Origin: Atherix ibis
Lineage: Eukaryota > Arthropoda > Insecta > Diptera > Athericidae
Length of the DNA: 64,000 nucleotides
Reading direction: 5' to 3'
Assembly (NCBI GenBank): GCA_958298945.1
Contig: OY282608.1
Coordinates: 12,501,933 to 12,565,932 of the forward strand
A program made the position numbers and the translations under genes. Shown here in pieces: positions 33,448-45,344 of this stretch. The first letter of the stretch is position 1. Every line of letters begins with the position of its first letter. Below the pieces are notes generated by a model, which had not been told where the DNA came from, searched no databases, and saw only the letters and a program-made list of their open reading frames with translations.

Positions 33448-35012
33448 TGGCTTGTTTGTTTGTTGGTTTGTTGGTTTGTTGGTTTGTTGGTTTGTTGGTT
33501 TGTTGGCTTGTTGGTTTGGTGGTTTGTTGGTTTCTTGGTTTGTTGGTTTGTTGGTTTGTTATTTTGTTGGTTTGTTGGTTTGTTGGTTTGTTTGTTTGTT
33601 GGTTTGTTCGTTTGTTGGCTTGTTGGTTTGTTGGCTTACTGGTTTGTCGGTTTGTTTGTTTGTTCGTTTGTTGGTTTGTTGGGTTGTTGGTTTGTTGGCT
33701 TGTTGGTTTGTTGGTTTGTTGGTTTGTTGGTTTGTTCGTTTGTTGGCTTGTTGGTTTGTTGGCTTGTTGGCTTGTTGGCTTGTTGGTTTGTTGGCTTGTT
33801 GGCTTGTTGGTTTGTTGGTTTGTTGGTTTGTTGGTTTGTTGGTTTGTTGGTTTGTTGGTTAGTTAGCTTGTTGATTTTTTGGTTTGTTGGTTTGTTGGTT
33901 TGTTGGCTTGTTGGTTTGTTGGTTTTTTCGCTTGTTGGTTTGTTGGTTTGTTGGTTTGTTGGTTTGTTGGTTTGTTGGTTTGTTGGTTTGTTGGTTTGTT
34001 GGTTTGTTGGTTTGTTGGTTTGTTGGTTTGTTGGTCCGTTGGCTTGTTGGTTTTTTGGCTTGTTGGCTTGTTGGTTTTTTGGTTTGTTGGCTTGTTGGTT
34101 TGTTGGTTTGTTGGTTTGTTGGTTTGTTGGCTTGTTGGTTTGTTGGTTTGTTGGTTTGTTCGTTTGTTGGCTTGTTGGTTTGTTGGTTTGTTGCTTTGTT
34201 GGCTAGTTGGTTTATTAGTTTGTTGGTTTATTGGTTTATTGATTTGTTGGTTTGTTGGTTTGTTGGTTTGTTAGTTTGTTGGTTTGGTGGTTTTTTGGTT
34301 TGTTGGTTTGTTGGTTTGTTGGTGTGTTGGTTTGTTGGCTGGTTGGCTTGTTGGTTTGTTGGTTTGTTTGTTTGTTCGTTTGTTGGTTTTTTGGTTTGTT
34401 GGCTTGTTGGTTTGTTGGTTTCTTGGTTTGTTGGTGTGTTGGTTTGTTGGTTTGTAGGTTTGTTGGTTTATGGGTTGTTGGTTTTTTAGCTTGTTGGTTT
34501 GTTGGTTTTTTGGTATGTTGGTTTGTTGGTTTGTTGGCTTGTTGGTTTGTTGGTTTGTTGGTTTGTTGGTTTGTTGGTTTGCTGATTTGTTGGTTTGTTG
34601 GTTTGCTGGTGTTGTTGGTTTGTTGGTTTACTGGTTTGTTGGTTTGTTGGTTTGCTGGTATGTTGGTTTGTTCGTTTATTGGTTTGTTGGTTGTTTGGTT
34701 TGTTGGTTTGTTGGTTTGTTGGTTTGTTGGTTTGTTGGTTTGTTGGCTTATTGGCTTGTTGGTTTGTTGGTTTGTTCGTTTGTTGGTTTGTTGGTTTGTT
34801 GTTTTGTTCGATTGTTGGCTTGTTGGTTTTTTGGTTTGTTGGCTTGTTGGTTTGTTGGTTTTTTGGTTTGTTGGTTAGCTGGTTTGTTGGTTTGTTGGTT
34901 TGTTGGTTTGTTGGTTTGTAGGTTTGTTGGTTTGTTGGTTTTTTGGTTTATTGGTTTGTTGGTTTGTTGGTTTGTTAGTTTGTTGGTGTGTTTGTTTGTT
35001 GGTTTGTTGGTT
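33448..35012 (+). repeat. 2.15-kb duplication, copy 2
   Basis: It repeats copy 1 but lacks about 384 bp between the TTTATGGG string (34469) and the GGTGTTGTTGG string (near 34607). It carries its own differences, for example GGTCCGTT near 34033 where copy 1 has GGTTCGTT, and TTTTTTCGC near 33926. It is the last full family A block before the domain switch. Confidence 0.85.
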
Positions 35013-35140
35013 TGTTGGTTTGTTGGTCTGTTGGTTTGTTGGCTTGTTGGGTTGTTGGTGTGTTGGTTTGTTGGCTGGTTGGCTTGTTGGTTTGTTGGTT
35101 TGTTTGTTTGTTCGTTTGTTGGTTTTTTGGTTTGTTGGCT
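35013..35140 (+). repeat. Junction between family A and family B
   Basis: The last family A string (GGTCTGTT, then GGTGTGTT, then GGCTGGTT) ends near 35.08 kb. Family B variants (TGTTTGTT runs, then GGTCTGCT and CGCTCG) begin at about 35.15 kb. The unit phase continues across the junction, with no foreign base between the two. Confidence 0.8.
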
Positions 35141-35149
35141 TGTTGGTTT

Positions 35150-35741
35150 GTTCGTTTGTTGGTTTGTTTGTTTGTTGGTTTGTTGGCTTGTTGGTTTGTT
35201 GGTTTGTTGGTTTGTTGGTTTGTTGGTTTGTTGGTCTGCTCGTTTGTTGGTTTGTTGGTTTGTTCGCTCGTTGGTTTGTTGGTTTTTTGGTTTGTTGGCT
35301 TGTTGTTTTGTTGGTTTGTTTGCTTGTTGGTTTGTTGGTTTGTTCATTTGTTGGCTTGTTGGCTTGTTGGTTTGTTGGTTTGTTGGTTTGTTGGTTTGTT
35401 GGTTTGTTGGTTTGTTGGTTTGTTGGTTTGTTGGTTTGTTGGTTTGTTCGTTTGTTGGTTTGTTTGTTTGTTGGTTTGTTGGCTTGTTGGTTTGTTGGTT
35501 TGTTGGTTTGTTGGTTTGTTGGTTTGTTGGTCTGCTCGTTTGTTGGTTTGTTGGTTTGTTCGCTCGTTGGTTTGTTGGTTTTTTGGTTTGTTGGCTTGTT
35601 GTTTTGTTGGTTTGTTTGCTTGTTGGTTTGTTGGTTTGTTCATTTGTTGGCTTGTTGGCTTGTTGGTTTGTTGGTTTGTTGGTTTGTTGGTTTGTTGGTT
35701 TGTTGGTTTGTTGGTTTGTTGGTTTGTTGGTTTGTTGGTTT
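35150..35741 (+). repeat. 296-bp tandem duplication at the start of family B
   Basis: CGCTCG at 35265 and 35561 stand 296 bp apart (37 units). Each is preceded by GGTCTGCT 32 bp upstream and followed by a TTCATTTGTTGG box. The two copies match over about 296 bp and sit directly at the family junction. Confidence 0.88.
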
Positions 35742-38700
35742 GTTGGCTTTTTGGTTTGTTGGTTTGTTGGTTGGTTGGTTTGTTGGTTTGTTGGCTTTTT
35801 GGCTTTTTGGTTTGTTGGTTTGTTAGTTTGGTGGTTTGTTGGTTTGTTAGTTTGTTGGTTTGTTGGTTTGTTGGTTTGTTCGTTTGTCCGCTTGTTGGTT
35901 TGTTGGCTTGTTGGTTTGTTGGTTTGTTGGGTTGTTGGTTTGTTGGTTTGTTGGTTTGTTGGTTTGTTTGTTTGTTGGTTTGTTAGTTTGTTGGCTTGTT
36001 GGTTTGTTGGTTTGTTGGTTTGTTTGTTTGTTGGTTTGTTCGTTTGTTCTTTTGTTGGTTTGTTGGTTTGTTCGCTCGTTGGTTTGTTGGTTTTTTGGTT
36101 TGTTGGCTTGTTGTTTTGTTGGCTTGTTTGCTTGTTGGTTTGTTGGTTTGTTCGTTTGTTGGCTTGTTGGCTTGTTGGTTTGTTGGTTTGTTGGTTTGTT
36201 GGTTTGTTGGTTTGTTGGTTTGTTGGTTTGTTGGCTTGTTGGTTTGTTGGTTTGTTGGTTTGTTGGCTTGTTGGTTTGTTGGTTTGTTGGTTTGTTGATT
36301 TGGTGGTTTGTTGGCTTGTTGGTTTGTTGGTTTGTTCATTTGTTGGCTTGTTGGTTTGTTGGTTTGTTGGTCTGTTCGTTTCTTGGTTTGTTGGTTTGTT
36401 CGCTTGTTGGTTTGTTGGCTTGTTGGCTTGGTGGTTTGTTGGTTTGTTCGTTTGTTGGCTTGTTGGCTTCTTGGTTTGTTGGTTTGTTGGTTTTTTCGTT
36501 TGCTGGTTTGTTGGTTTGTTGGTTTGTTGGTTTGTTGGTTTGTTGGTTTGTTGGCTTGTTGGCTTGTTGGTTTTTTGGTTTGTTGGCTTGTTGGTTTGTT
36601 GGTTTGTTCGCTTGTTGATTTGTTGGCTTGTTGGTTTGTTGGTTTGTTGGTTTGTTGGTTTGTTCGTTTGTTGGTTTGTTGGTTTGTTGGTTTGTTGGTT
36701 TGTTTGTTTGTTCGCTTGTTGATTTGTTGGCTTGTTGTTTTGTTGGTTTGTCGGTTTGTTGGTTTGTTCGTTTGTTGGTTTGTTTGTTTGTTGGTTTGTT
36801 GGCTTGTTGGTTTGTTGGTTTGTTGGTTTGTTGGTTTGTTGGTTTGTTGGTCTGCTCGTTTGTTGGTTTGTTGGTTTGTTCGCTCGTTGGTTTGTTGGTT
36901 TTTTGGTTTGTTGGCTTGTTGTTTTGTTGGTTTGTTTGCTTGTTGGTTTGTTGGTTTGTTCATTTGTTGGCTTGTTGGCTTGTTGGTTTGTTGGTTTGTT
37001 GGTTTGTTGGTTTGTTGGTTTGTTGGTTTGTTGGTTTGTTGGTTTGTTGGCTTTTTGGTTTGTTGGTTTGTTGGTTGGTTGGTTTGTTGGTTTGTTGGCT
37101 TGTTGGCTTTTTGGTTTGTTGGTTTGTTAGTTTGGTGGTTTGTTGGTTTGTTAGTTTGTTGGTTTGTTGGTTTGTTGGTTTGTTCGTTTGTCCGCTTGTT
37201 GGTTTGTTGGCTTGTTGGTTTGTTGGTTTGTTGGGTTGTTGGTTTGTTGGTTTGTTGGTTTGTTGGTTTGTTTGTTTGTTGGTTTGTTAGTTTGTTGGCT
37301 TGTTGGTTTGTTGGTTTGTTGGTTTGTTTGTTTGTTGGTTTGTTCGTTTGTTCGTTTGTTGGTTTGTTGGTTTGTTCGCTCGTTGGTTTGTTGGTTTTTT
37401 GGTTTGTTGGCTTGTTGTTTTGTTGGCTTGTTTGCTTGTTGGTTTGTTGGTTTGTTCGTTTGTTGGCTTGTTGGCTTGTTGGTTTGTTGGTTTGTTGGTT
37501 TGTTGGTTTGTTGGTTTGTTGGTTTGTTGGTTTGTTGGCTTGTTGGTTTGTTGGTTTGTTGGTTTGTTGGCTTGTTGGTTTGTTGGTTTGTTGGTTTGTT
37601 GATTTGGTGGTTTGTTGGCTTGTTGGTTTGTTGGTTTGTTCATTTGTTGGCTTGTTGGTTTATTGGTTTGTTGGTTTGTTGGCTTGTTGGTTTGTTGGTT
37701 TGTTGGTTTGTTGGCTTGCTGGTTTGTTGGTTTGTTGGTTTGTTGATTTGGTGGTTTGTTGGCTTGTTGGTTTGTTGGTTTGTTCATTTGTTGGCTTGTT
37801 GGTTTGTTGGCTTGTTGGCTTGTTGGTTTGTTGGTTTGTTGGTTTGTTGGGTTGTTGGTTTGTTGGCTTATTGGTGTGCTGATTTGGTGGTTTGTTGGCT
37901 TGTTGGTTTGTTGGTTTGTTCATTTGTTGGCTTGTTCGTTTGTTGGCTTGTTGGTTTGTTGGTTTGTTGGTTTGTTGGTTTGTTGGTTTGTTGGTTTGTT
38001 CGTTTGTTCGCTTGTTGGTTTGTTGGCTTGTTGGTTTGTTGGTTTGTTGGTTTGTTGGTTTGTTCGTTTGTTGGTTTGTTTGTTTGTTGGTTTGTTGGCT
38101 GGTTGGTTTGTTGGTTTGTTGGTTTGTTCGTTTGTTGGCTTGTTGGTCTGCTCGTTTGTTGATTTGTTGGTTTGTTCGCTCGTTGGTTTGTTGGTTTTTT
38201 GGTTTGTTGGCTTGTTGTTTTGTTGGCTTGTTTGCTTGTTGGTTTGTTGGTTTGTTGGTTTGTTGGTTTGTTGGTTTGTTGGTTTGTTGGTTTGTTGGTT
38301 TGTTGGCTTGTTGGTTTGTTGGTTTGTTGGTTGGTTGGTTTGTTGGTTTGTTGGCTTGTTCGCTTGTTGGCTTTTTGGTTTGTTGGTTTGTTAGTTTGGT
38401 GGTTTGTTGGTTTGTTAGTTTGTTGGTTTGTTGGTTTGTTGGTTTGTTCGTTGGTTCGCTTGTTGGTTTGTTGGCTTGTTGGTTTGTTTATTTGTTGGTT
38501 TGTTGGCTTGTTGGTTTGTTGGTTTGTTGGCTTGTTGGTTTGTTGGTTTGTTGGTCTGTTCGTTTCTTGGTTTGTTGGTTTGTTCGCTTGTTGGTTTGTT
38601 GGCTTGTTGGCTTGGTGGTTTGTTGGTTTGTTCGTTTGTTGGCTTGTTGGCTTCTTGGTTTGTTGGTTTGTTGGTTTTTTCGTTTGTTGGTTTGTTGGTT

Positions 38701-39529
38701 TGTTGGTTTGTTGGTTTGTTGGTTTGTTGGTTTGTTGGCTTGTTGGCTTGTTGGTTTTTTGGTTTGTTGGCTTGTTGGTTTGTTGGTTTGTTGGCTTGTT
38801 GGTTTGTTGGCCTGTTGGTTTGTTCGGTTGTTGGTTTGTTTGTTTGTTGGTTTGTTGGTTTGTTCGTTTGTTGGTTTGTTGGTTTGTTGGTTTGTTGGTT
38901 TGTTCGTTTGTTCGCTTGTTGATTTGTTGGCTTGTTGGTTTGTTGGTTTGTTGGTTTGTTGGTTTGTTCGTTTGTTGGTTTGTTGGTTTGTTGGTTTGTT
39001 GGTTTGTTCGTTTGTTCGCTTGTTGATTTGTTGGCTTGTTGGTTTGTTGGTTTGTCGGTTTGTTGGTTTGTTCGTTTGTTGGTTTGTTTGTTTGTTGGTT
39101 TGTTGGCTTGTTGGTTTGTTGGTTTGTTGGTTTGTTGGTTTGTTGGTTTGTTGGTCTGCTCGTTTGTTGGTTTGTTGGTTTGTTCGCTCGTTGGTTTGTT
39201 GGTTTTTTGGTTTGTTGGCTTGTTGTTTTGTTGGTTTGTTTGCTTGTTGGTTTGTTGGTTTGTTAATTTGTTGGCTTGTTGGCTTGTTGGTTTGTTGGTT
39301 TGTTGGTTTGTTGGTTTGTTGGTTTGTTGGTTTGTTGGTTTGTTGGTTTGTTGGTTTGTTGGTTTGTTGGCTTTTTGGTTTGTTGGTTTGTTGGTTGGTT
39401 GGTTTGTTGGTTTGTTGGCTTGTTGGCTTTTTGGTTTGTTGGTTTGTTAGTTTGGTGGTTTGTTGGTTTGTTAGTTTGTTGGTTTGTTGGTTTGTTGGTT
39501 TGTTCGTTTGTCCGCTTGTTGGTTTGTTG
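35742..39529 (+). repeat. Family B opening segment with a 1,304-bp duplication
   Basis: The segment around the CCGC box at 35888 recurs 1,304 bp later at 37192 (163 units), and the two CGCTCG boxes at 36073 and 37377 keep that offset. One copy reads TTCTTTTGTTGG near 36049 where the other reads TTCGTTTGTTGG. From 37.6 to 38.9 kb the boxes GATTTGGTGG (near 37603, 37743, 37880), CGTTGGTTCGC (near 38450) and CGGTTGTTGG (near 38824) appear in an order that recurs in part near 59.9-60.3 kb. Confidence 0.8.
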
Positions 39530-41409
39530 GCTTGTTGGTTTGTTGGTTTGTTGGGTTGTTGGTTTGTTGGTTTGTTGGTTTGTTGGTTTGTTTGTTTGTT
39601 GGTTTGTTAGTTTGTTGGCTTGTTGGTTTGTTGGTTTGTTGGTTTGTTTGTTTGTTGGTTTGTTCGTTTGTTCTTTTGTTGGTTTGTTGGTTTGTTCGCT
39701 CGTTGGTTTGTTGGTTTTTTGGTTTGTTGGCTTGTTGTTTTGTTGGCTTGTTTGCTTGTTGGTTTGTTGGTTTGTTCGTTTGTTGGCTTGTTGGCTTGTT
39801 GGTTTGTTGGTTTGTTGGTTTGTTGGTTTGTTGGTTTGTTGGTTTGTTGGTTTGTTGGCTTGTTGGTTTGTTGGTTTGTTGGTTTGTTGGCTTGTTGGTT
39901 TGTTGGTTTGTTGGTTTGTTGATTTGGTGGTTTGTTGGCTTGTTGGTTTGCTGGTTTGTTCATTTGTTGGCTTGTTGGTTTGTTGGTTTGTTGGTCTGTT
40001 CGTTTCTTGGTTTGTTGGTTTGTTCGCTTGTTGGTTTGTTGGCTTGTTGGCTTGGTGGTTTGTTGGTTTGTTCGTTTGTTGGCTTGTTGGCTTCTTGGTT
40101 TGTTGGTTTGTTGGTTTTTTCGTTTGCTGGTTTGTTGGTTTGTTGGTTTGTTGGTTTGTTGGTTTGTTGGTTTGTTGGCTTGTTGGCTTGTTGGTTTTTT
40201 GGTTTGTTGGCTTGTTGGTTTGTTGGTTTGTTGGCTTGTTGGTTTGTTGGCCTGTTGGTTTGTTCGGTTGTTGGTTTGTTTGTTTGTTGGTTTGTTGGTT
40301 TGTTCGTTTGTTGGTTTGTTGGTTTGTTGGTTTGTTGGTTTGTTCGTTTGTTCGCTTGTTGATTTGTTGGCTTGTTGGTTTGTTGGTTTGTTGGTTTGTT
40401 GGTTTGTTCGTTTGTTGGTTTGTTGGTTTGTTGGTTTGTTGGTTTGTTTGTTTGTTCGCTTGTTGATTTGTTGGCTTGTTGGTTTGTTGGTTTGTCGGTT
40501 TGTTGGTTTGTTCGTTTGTTGGTTTGTTTGTTTGTTGGTTTGTTGGCTTGTTGGTTTGTTGGTTTGTTGGTTTGTTGGTTTGTTGGTTTGTTGGTCTGCT
40601 CGTTTGTTGGTTTGTTGGTTTGTTCGCTCGTTGGTTTGTTGGTTTTTTGGTTTGTTGGCTTGTTGTTTTGTTGGTTTGTTTGCTTGTTGGTTTGTTGGTT
40701 TGTTCATTTGTTGGCTTGTTGGCTTGTTGGTTTGTTGGTTTGTTGGTTTGTTGGTTTGTTGGTTTGTTGGTTTGTTGGTTTGTTGGTTTGTTGGCTTTTT
40801 GGTTTGTTGGTTTGTTGGTTGGTTGGTTTGTTGGTTTGTTGGCTTGTTGGCTTTTTGGTTTGTTGGTTTGTTAGTTTGGTGGTTTGTTGGTTTGTTAGTT
40901 TGTTGGTTTGTTGGTTTGTTGGTTTGTTCGTTTGTCCGCTTGTTGGTTTGTTGGCTTGTTGGTTTGTTGGATTGTTGGGTTGTTGGTTTGTTGGTTTGTT
41001 GGTTTGTTGGTTTGTTTGTTTGTTGGTTTGTTAGTTTGTTGGCTTGTTGGTTTGTTGGTTTGTTGGTTTGTTTGTTTGTTGGTTTGTTCGTTTGTTCGTT
41101 TGTTGGTTTGTTGGTTTGTTCGCTCGTTGGTTTGTTGGTTTTTTGGTTTGTTGGCTTGTTGTTTTGCTGGCTTGTTTGCTTGTTGGTTTGTTGGTTTGTT
41201 CGTTTGTTGGCTTGTTGGCTTGTTGGTTTGTTGGTTTGTTGGTTTGTTGGTTTGTTGGTTTGTTGGTTTGTTGGTTTGTTGGCTTGTTGGTTTGTTGGTT
41301 TGTTGGTTTGTTGGCTTGTTGGTTTGTTGGTTTGTTGGTTTGTTGATTTGGTGGTTTGTTGGCTTGTTGGTTTGTTGGTTTGTTCATTTGTTGGCTTGTT
41401 GGTTTGTTG
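39530..41409 (+). repeat. 1,880-bp tandem duplication, copy 1
   Basis: CGCTCG at 39697 and 40625, CGGTTGTTGG near 40264 and the GATTTGGTGG near 39920 recur exactly 1,880 bp later (235 units) at 41577, 42505, about 42144 and 41801. The left edge is at about 39530, just after a CCGC box that copy 2 does not carry. Confidence 0.88.
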
Positions 41410-43240
41410 GCTTGTTGGTTTGTTGGTTTGTTGGGTTGTTGGTTTGTTGGTTTGTTGGTTTGTTGGTTTGTTTGTTTGTTGGTTTGTTAGTTTGTTGGCT
41501 TGTTGGTTTGTTGGTTTGTTGGTTTGTTTGTTTGTTGGTTTGTTCGTTTGTTCTTTTGTTGGTTTGTTGGTTTGTTCGCTCGTTGGTTTGTTGGTTTTTT
41601 GGTTTGTTGGCTTGTTGTTTTGTTGGCTTGTTTGCTTGTAGGTTTGTTGGTTTGTTCGTTTGTTGGCTTGTTGGCTTGTTGGTTTGTTGGTTTGTTGGTT
41701 TGTTGGTTTGTTGGTTTGTTGGTTTGTTGGTTTGTTGGCTTGTTGGTTTGTTGGTTTGTTGGTTTGTTGGCTTGTTGGTTTGTTGGTTTGTTGGTTTGTT
41801 GATTTGGTGGTTTGTTGGCTTGTTGGTTTGTTGGTTTGTTCATTTGTTGGCTTGTTGGTTTGTTGGTTTGTTGGTCTGTTCGTTTCTTGGTTTGTTGGTT
41901 TGTTCGCTTGTTGGTTTGTTGGCTTGTTGGCTTGGTGGTTTGTTGGTTTGTTCGTTTGTTGGCTTGTTGGCTTCTTGGTTTGTTGGTTTGTTGGTTTTTT
42001 CGTTTGCTGGTTTGTTGGTTTGTTGGTTTGTTGGTTTGTTGGTTTGTTGGTTTGTTGGCTTGTTGGCTTGTTGGTTTTTTGGTTTGTTGGCTTGTTGGTT
42101 TGTTGGTTTGTTGGCTTGTTGGTTTGTTGGCCTGTTGGTTTGTTCGGTTGTTGGTTTGTTTGTTTGTTGGTTTGTTGGTTTGTTCGTTTGTTGGTTTGTT
42201 GGTTTGTTGGTTTGTTGGTTTGTTCGTTTGTTCGCTTGTTGATTTGTTGGCTTGTTGGTTTGTTGGTTTGTTGGTTTGTTGGTTTGTTCGTTTGTTGGTT
42301 TGTTGGTTTGTTGGTTTGTTGGTTTGTTTGTTTGTTCGCTTGTTGATTTGTTGGCTTGTTGGTTTGTTGGTTTGTCGGTTTGTTGGTTTGTTCGTTTGTT
42401 GGTTTGTTTGTTTGTTGGTTTGTTGGCTTGTTGGTTTGTTGGTTTGTTGGTTTGTTGGTTTGTTGGTTTGTTGGTCTGCTCGTTTGTTGGTTTGTTGGTT
42501 TGTTCGCTCGTTGGTTTGTTGGTTTTTTGGTTTGTTGGCTTGTTGTTTTGTTGGTTTGTTTGCTTGTTGGTTTGTTGGTTTGTTCATTTGTTGGCTTGTT
42601 GGCTTGTTGGTTTGTTGGTTTGTTGGTTTGTTGGTTTGTTGGTTTGTTGGTTTGTTGGTTTGTTGGTTTGTTGGCTTTTTGGTTTGTTGGTTTGTTGGTT
42701 GGTTGGTTTGTTGGTTTGTTGGCTTGTTGGCTTTTTGGTTTGTTGGTTTGTTAGTTTGGTGGTTTGTTGGTTTGTTAGTTTGTTGGTTTGTTGGTTTGTT
42801 GGTTTGTTCGTTTGTCCGCTTGTTGGTTTGTTGGCTTGTTGGTTTGTTGGTTTGTTGGGTTGTTGGTTTGTTGGTTTGTTGGTTTGTTGGTTTGTTTGTT
42901 TGTTGGTTTGTTAGTTTGTTGGCTTGTTGGTTTGTTGGTTTGTTGGTTTGTTTGTTTGTTGGTTTGTTCGTTTGTTCGTTTGTTGGTTTGTTGGTTTGTT
43001 CGCTCGTTGGTTTGTTGGTTTTTTGGTTTGTTGGCTTGTTGTTTTGTTGGCTTGTTTGCTTGTTGGTTTGTTGGTTTGTTCGTTTGTTGGCTTGTTGGCT
43101 TGTTGGTTTGTTGGTTTGTTGGTTTGTTGGTTTGTTGGTTTGTTGGTTTGTTGGTTTGTTGGTTTGTTGGCTTGTTGGTTTGTTGGTTTGTTGGTTTGTT
43201 GGCTTGTTGGTTTGTTCGTTTGTTGGTTTGTTGATTTGGT
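41410..43240 (+). repeat. 1,880-bp tandem duplication, copy 2
   Basis: It follows copy 1 closely. Differences include GTAGG at about 41640 (GTTGG in copy 1) and GATTGTTGGG near 40971 in copy 1 against GTTTGTTGGG here. The CGCTCG at 41577 lacks the CCGC box 185 bp upstream because the duplication junction falls between them. This explains the one unpaired box in this part of the domain. Confidence 0.86.
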
Positions 43241-44216
43241 GGTTTGTTGGCTTGTTGGTTTGTTGGTTTGTTCATTTGTTGGCTTGTTGGTTTGTTGGCT
43301 TGTTGGCTTGTTGGTTTGTTGGTTTGTTGGTTTGTTGGGTTGTTGGTTTGTTGGCTTATTGGTGTGTTGATTTGGTGGTTTGTTGGCTTGTTGGTTTGTT
43401 GGTTTGTTCATTTGTTGGCTTGTTCGTTTGTTGGCTTGTTGGTTTGTTGGTTTGTTGGTTTGTTGGTTTGTTGGCTTGTTGGTTTATTGGTTAGTTGGTT
43501 TGTTCGTTTGTTGGCTTGTTGGTTTGTTGGCTTGCTGGCTTGTTGGTTTGTTGGTTTGTTGGTTTGTTGGTTTGCTTATTGGTTTGTCGGCTTGTTGGTT
43601 TGTTTGTTTGTTGGTTTGTTCGTTTGTTGGTTTGTTGGTTTGTTGGTTTGTTGGTTTGTTGGTTTGTTGGTTTGTTGGCTTGTTGGCTTGTTGGCTTGTT
43701 GGCCTGTTGGTTTGTTCGTTTGTTGGTTTGTTAGTTTGTTGGTTTGTGGGTTTGTTCGTTTGTTGGTTTGTTGGTTTGTTGGTTTGTTGGTTTGTTGGTC
43801 TGTTGGTTTGTTGGTTTGTTGTTTTGTTGGTTTTTTGGTTTGTTGGTTTGTTGGTTTGTAGGTTTGTTGCTTTGTTGGTTTGTTGGTTTGTTCGTTTGTT
43901 GGTTTGTTTATTTGTTGGTTTGTTGGCTTGTTGGGTTGGTGGTTTGTTGGTTTGTTCGTTTGTTGGCTTGTTGGTTTTTTGGTTTGTTGGCTTGTTGGTT
44001 TGTTGGTTTGTTGGCTTGTTGGTTTGTTGGCCTGTTGGTTTGTTCGTTTGTTGGTTTGTTTGTTTGTTGGTTTGTTGGTTTGTTCGTTTGTTGGTTTGTT
44101 GGTTTGTTGGTTTGTTGGTTTGTTCATTTGTTCGCTTGTTGGTTTGTTGGCTTGTTGGTTTGTTGGTTTGTTGGTTTGTTGGTTTGTTCGTTTGTTGGTT
44201 TGTTTGTTTGTTGGTT
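43241..44216 (+). repeat. Family B segment repeated at 56.5-57.3 kb
   Basis: The sequence from about 43244 onward matches 56503 onward at an offset of 13,259 bp, later 13,251 bp. Shared rare marks are GTTTGCTTATTGG near 43572, TTTGTGGGTTTGTTCG near 43745, GTCTGTTGG near 43799 and a GTAGG/GTTGC pair near 43860. It opens a long colinear relationship described in the findings. Confidence 0.82.
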
Positions 44217-45344
44217 TGTTGGCTTGTTGGTTTGTTGGTTTGTTGGTTTGTTGGTTTGTTGGTTTGTTGGTCTGTTCGTTTGCTGGATTGTTGGTTTGTT
44301 CGCTCGTTGGTTTCTTGGTTTGTTGGTTTCTTCGCTTGTTAGTTTGCTGGTTTTTTGGTTTGTTGGCTTGTTGGTTTGTTGGCTTGTTGGCTTGGTGGTT
44401 TGTTGGTTTGTTCGTTTGTTGGCTTGTTGGCTTCTTGGTTTGTTGGTTTGTTGGTTTGTTGGTTTGTTGGTTTGTTGGCTTGTTGGTTTATTGGTTAGTT
44501 GGTTTGTTCGTTTGTTGGCTTGTTGGTTTTTTGGTTTGTTGGCTTGTTGGTTTGTTGGTTTGTTGGCTTGTTGGTTTGTTGGCCTGTTGGTTTGTTCGTT
44601 TGTTGGTTTGTTTGTTTGTTGGTTTGTTGGTTTGTTCGTTTGTTGGTTTGTTGGTTTGTTGGTTTGTTGGTTTGTTTGTTTGTTCGCTTGTTGGTTTGTT
44701 GGCTTGTTGGTTTGTTGGTTTGTTGGTTTGTTGGTTTGTTCGTTTGTTGGTTTGTTTGTTTGTTGGTTTGTTGGCTTGTTGGTTTGTTGGTTTGTTGGTT
44801 TGTTGGTTTGTTGGTTTGTTGGTCTGTTCGTTTGCTGGATTGTTGGTTTGTTCGCTCGTTGGTTTGTTGGTTTTTTGGTTTGTTGGCTTGTTGTTTTGTT
44901 GGCTTGTTTGCTTGTTGGTTTGTTGGTTTGTTCGTTTGTTGGCTTATTGGCTTGTTGGTTTGTTGGTTTGTTGGTTTGTTGGTTTGTTGGTTTGTTGGTT
45001 TGTTGGTTTGTTGGTTTGTTGGTTTGTTGGTTTGTTGGCTTGTTGGTTTGTTGGTTTGTTGGTTGGCTGGTTTGTTGGTTTGTTGGCTTGTTGGCTTGTT
45101 GGCTTTTTGGTTTGTTGGTTTGTTAGTTTGGTGGTTTGTTGGTTTGTTCGTTTGTTGGCTTGTTGGTTTGTTGGTTTGTTGGTTTGTTTGTTTGTTGGTT
45201 TGTTCGTTTGTTCGTTTGTTGGTTTGGTGGTTTGTTGGTTTGTTGGCTTGTTGGTTTGTTGGTTCGTTTGTTTGTTGATTTGGTGGTTTGTTGGCTTGTT
45301 TGTTTGTTGGTTTGTTCGTTTGTTGGCTTGTTGGTTTGTTGGTT
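44217..45344 (+). repeat. 1,128-bp tandem duplication, copy 1
   Basis: CGCTCG boxes at 44301 and 44853 recur at 45429 and 45981, both 1,128 bp later (141 units). Each is preceded by TGCTGGATTG. Other shared marks are a TTTCTTCGC string near 44328, a GGTTAGTTGG near 44492 and TTGGTTGGCTGG near 45058. The offset falls to 1,120 bp after about 45.1 kb, where one canonical unit differs. Confidence 0.9.

Larger units (their letters stand above)
1..35140 (+). repeat. Family A domain of the satellite
   Basis: This part carries a shared set of diagnostic variants absent from about 35.2-62.7 kb. TTTATTAG occurs at 1220, 4049, 5805, 7676, 10578, 12438, 14318, 17136, 18896, 21082, 23419, 24525, 26862, 28480, 30178, 30442, 30930, 32043, 32634 and 34211. 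GGCTTACTGG recurs from about 0.64 to 33.6 kb and GGTTCATTGG from about 1.5 to 31.2 kb. GTGGCATG and a 10-bp unit CGTTTTTGTT also recur. The same markers keep the same relative order in different copies, so the domain grew by duplication of multi-unit blocks and not unit by unit. Confidence 0.9.
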
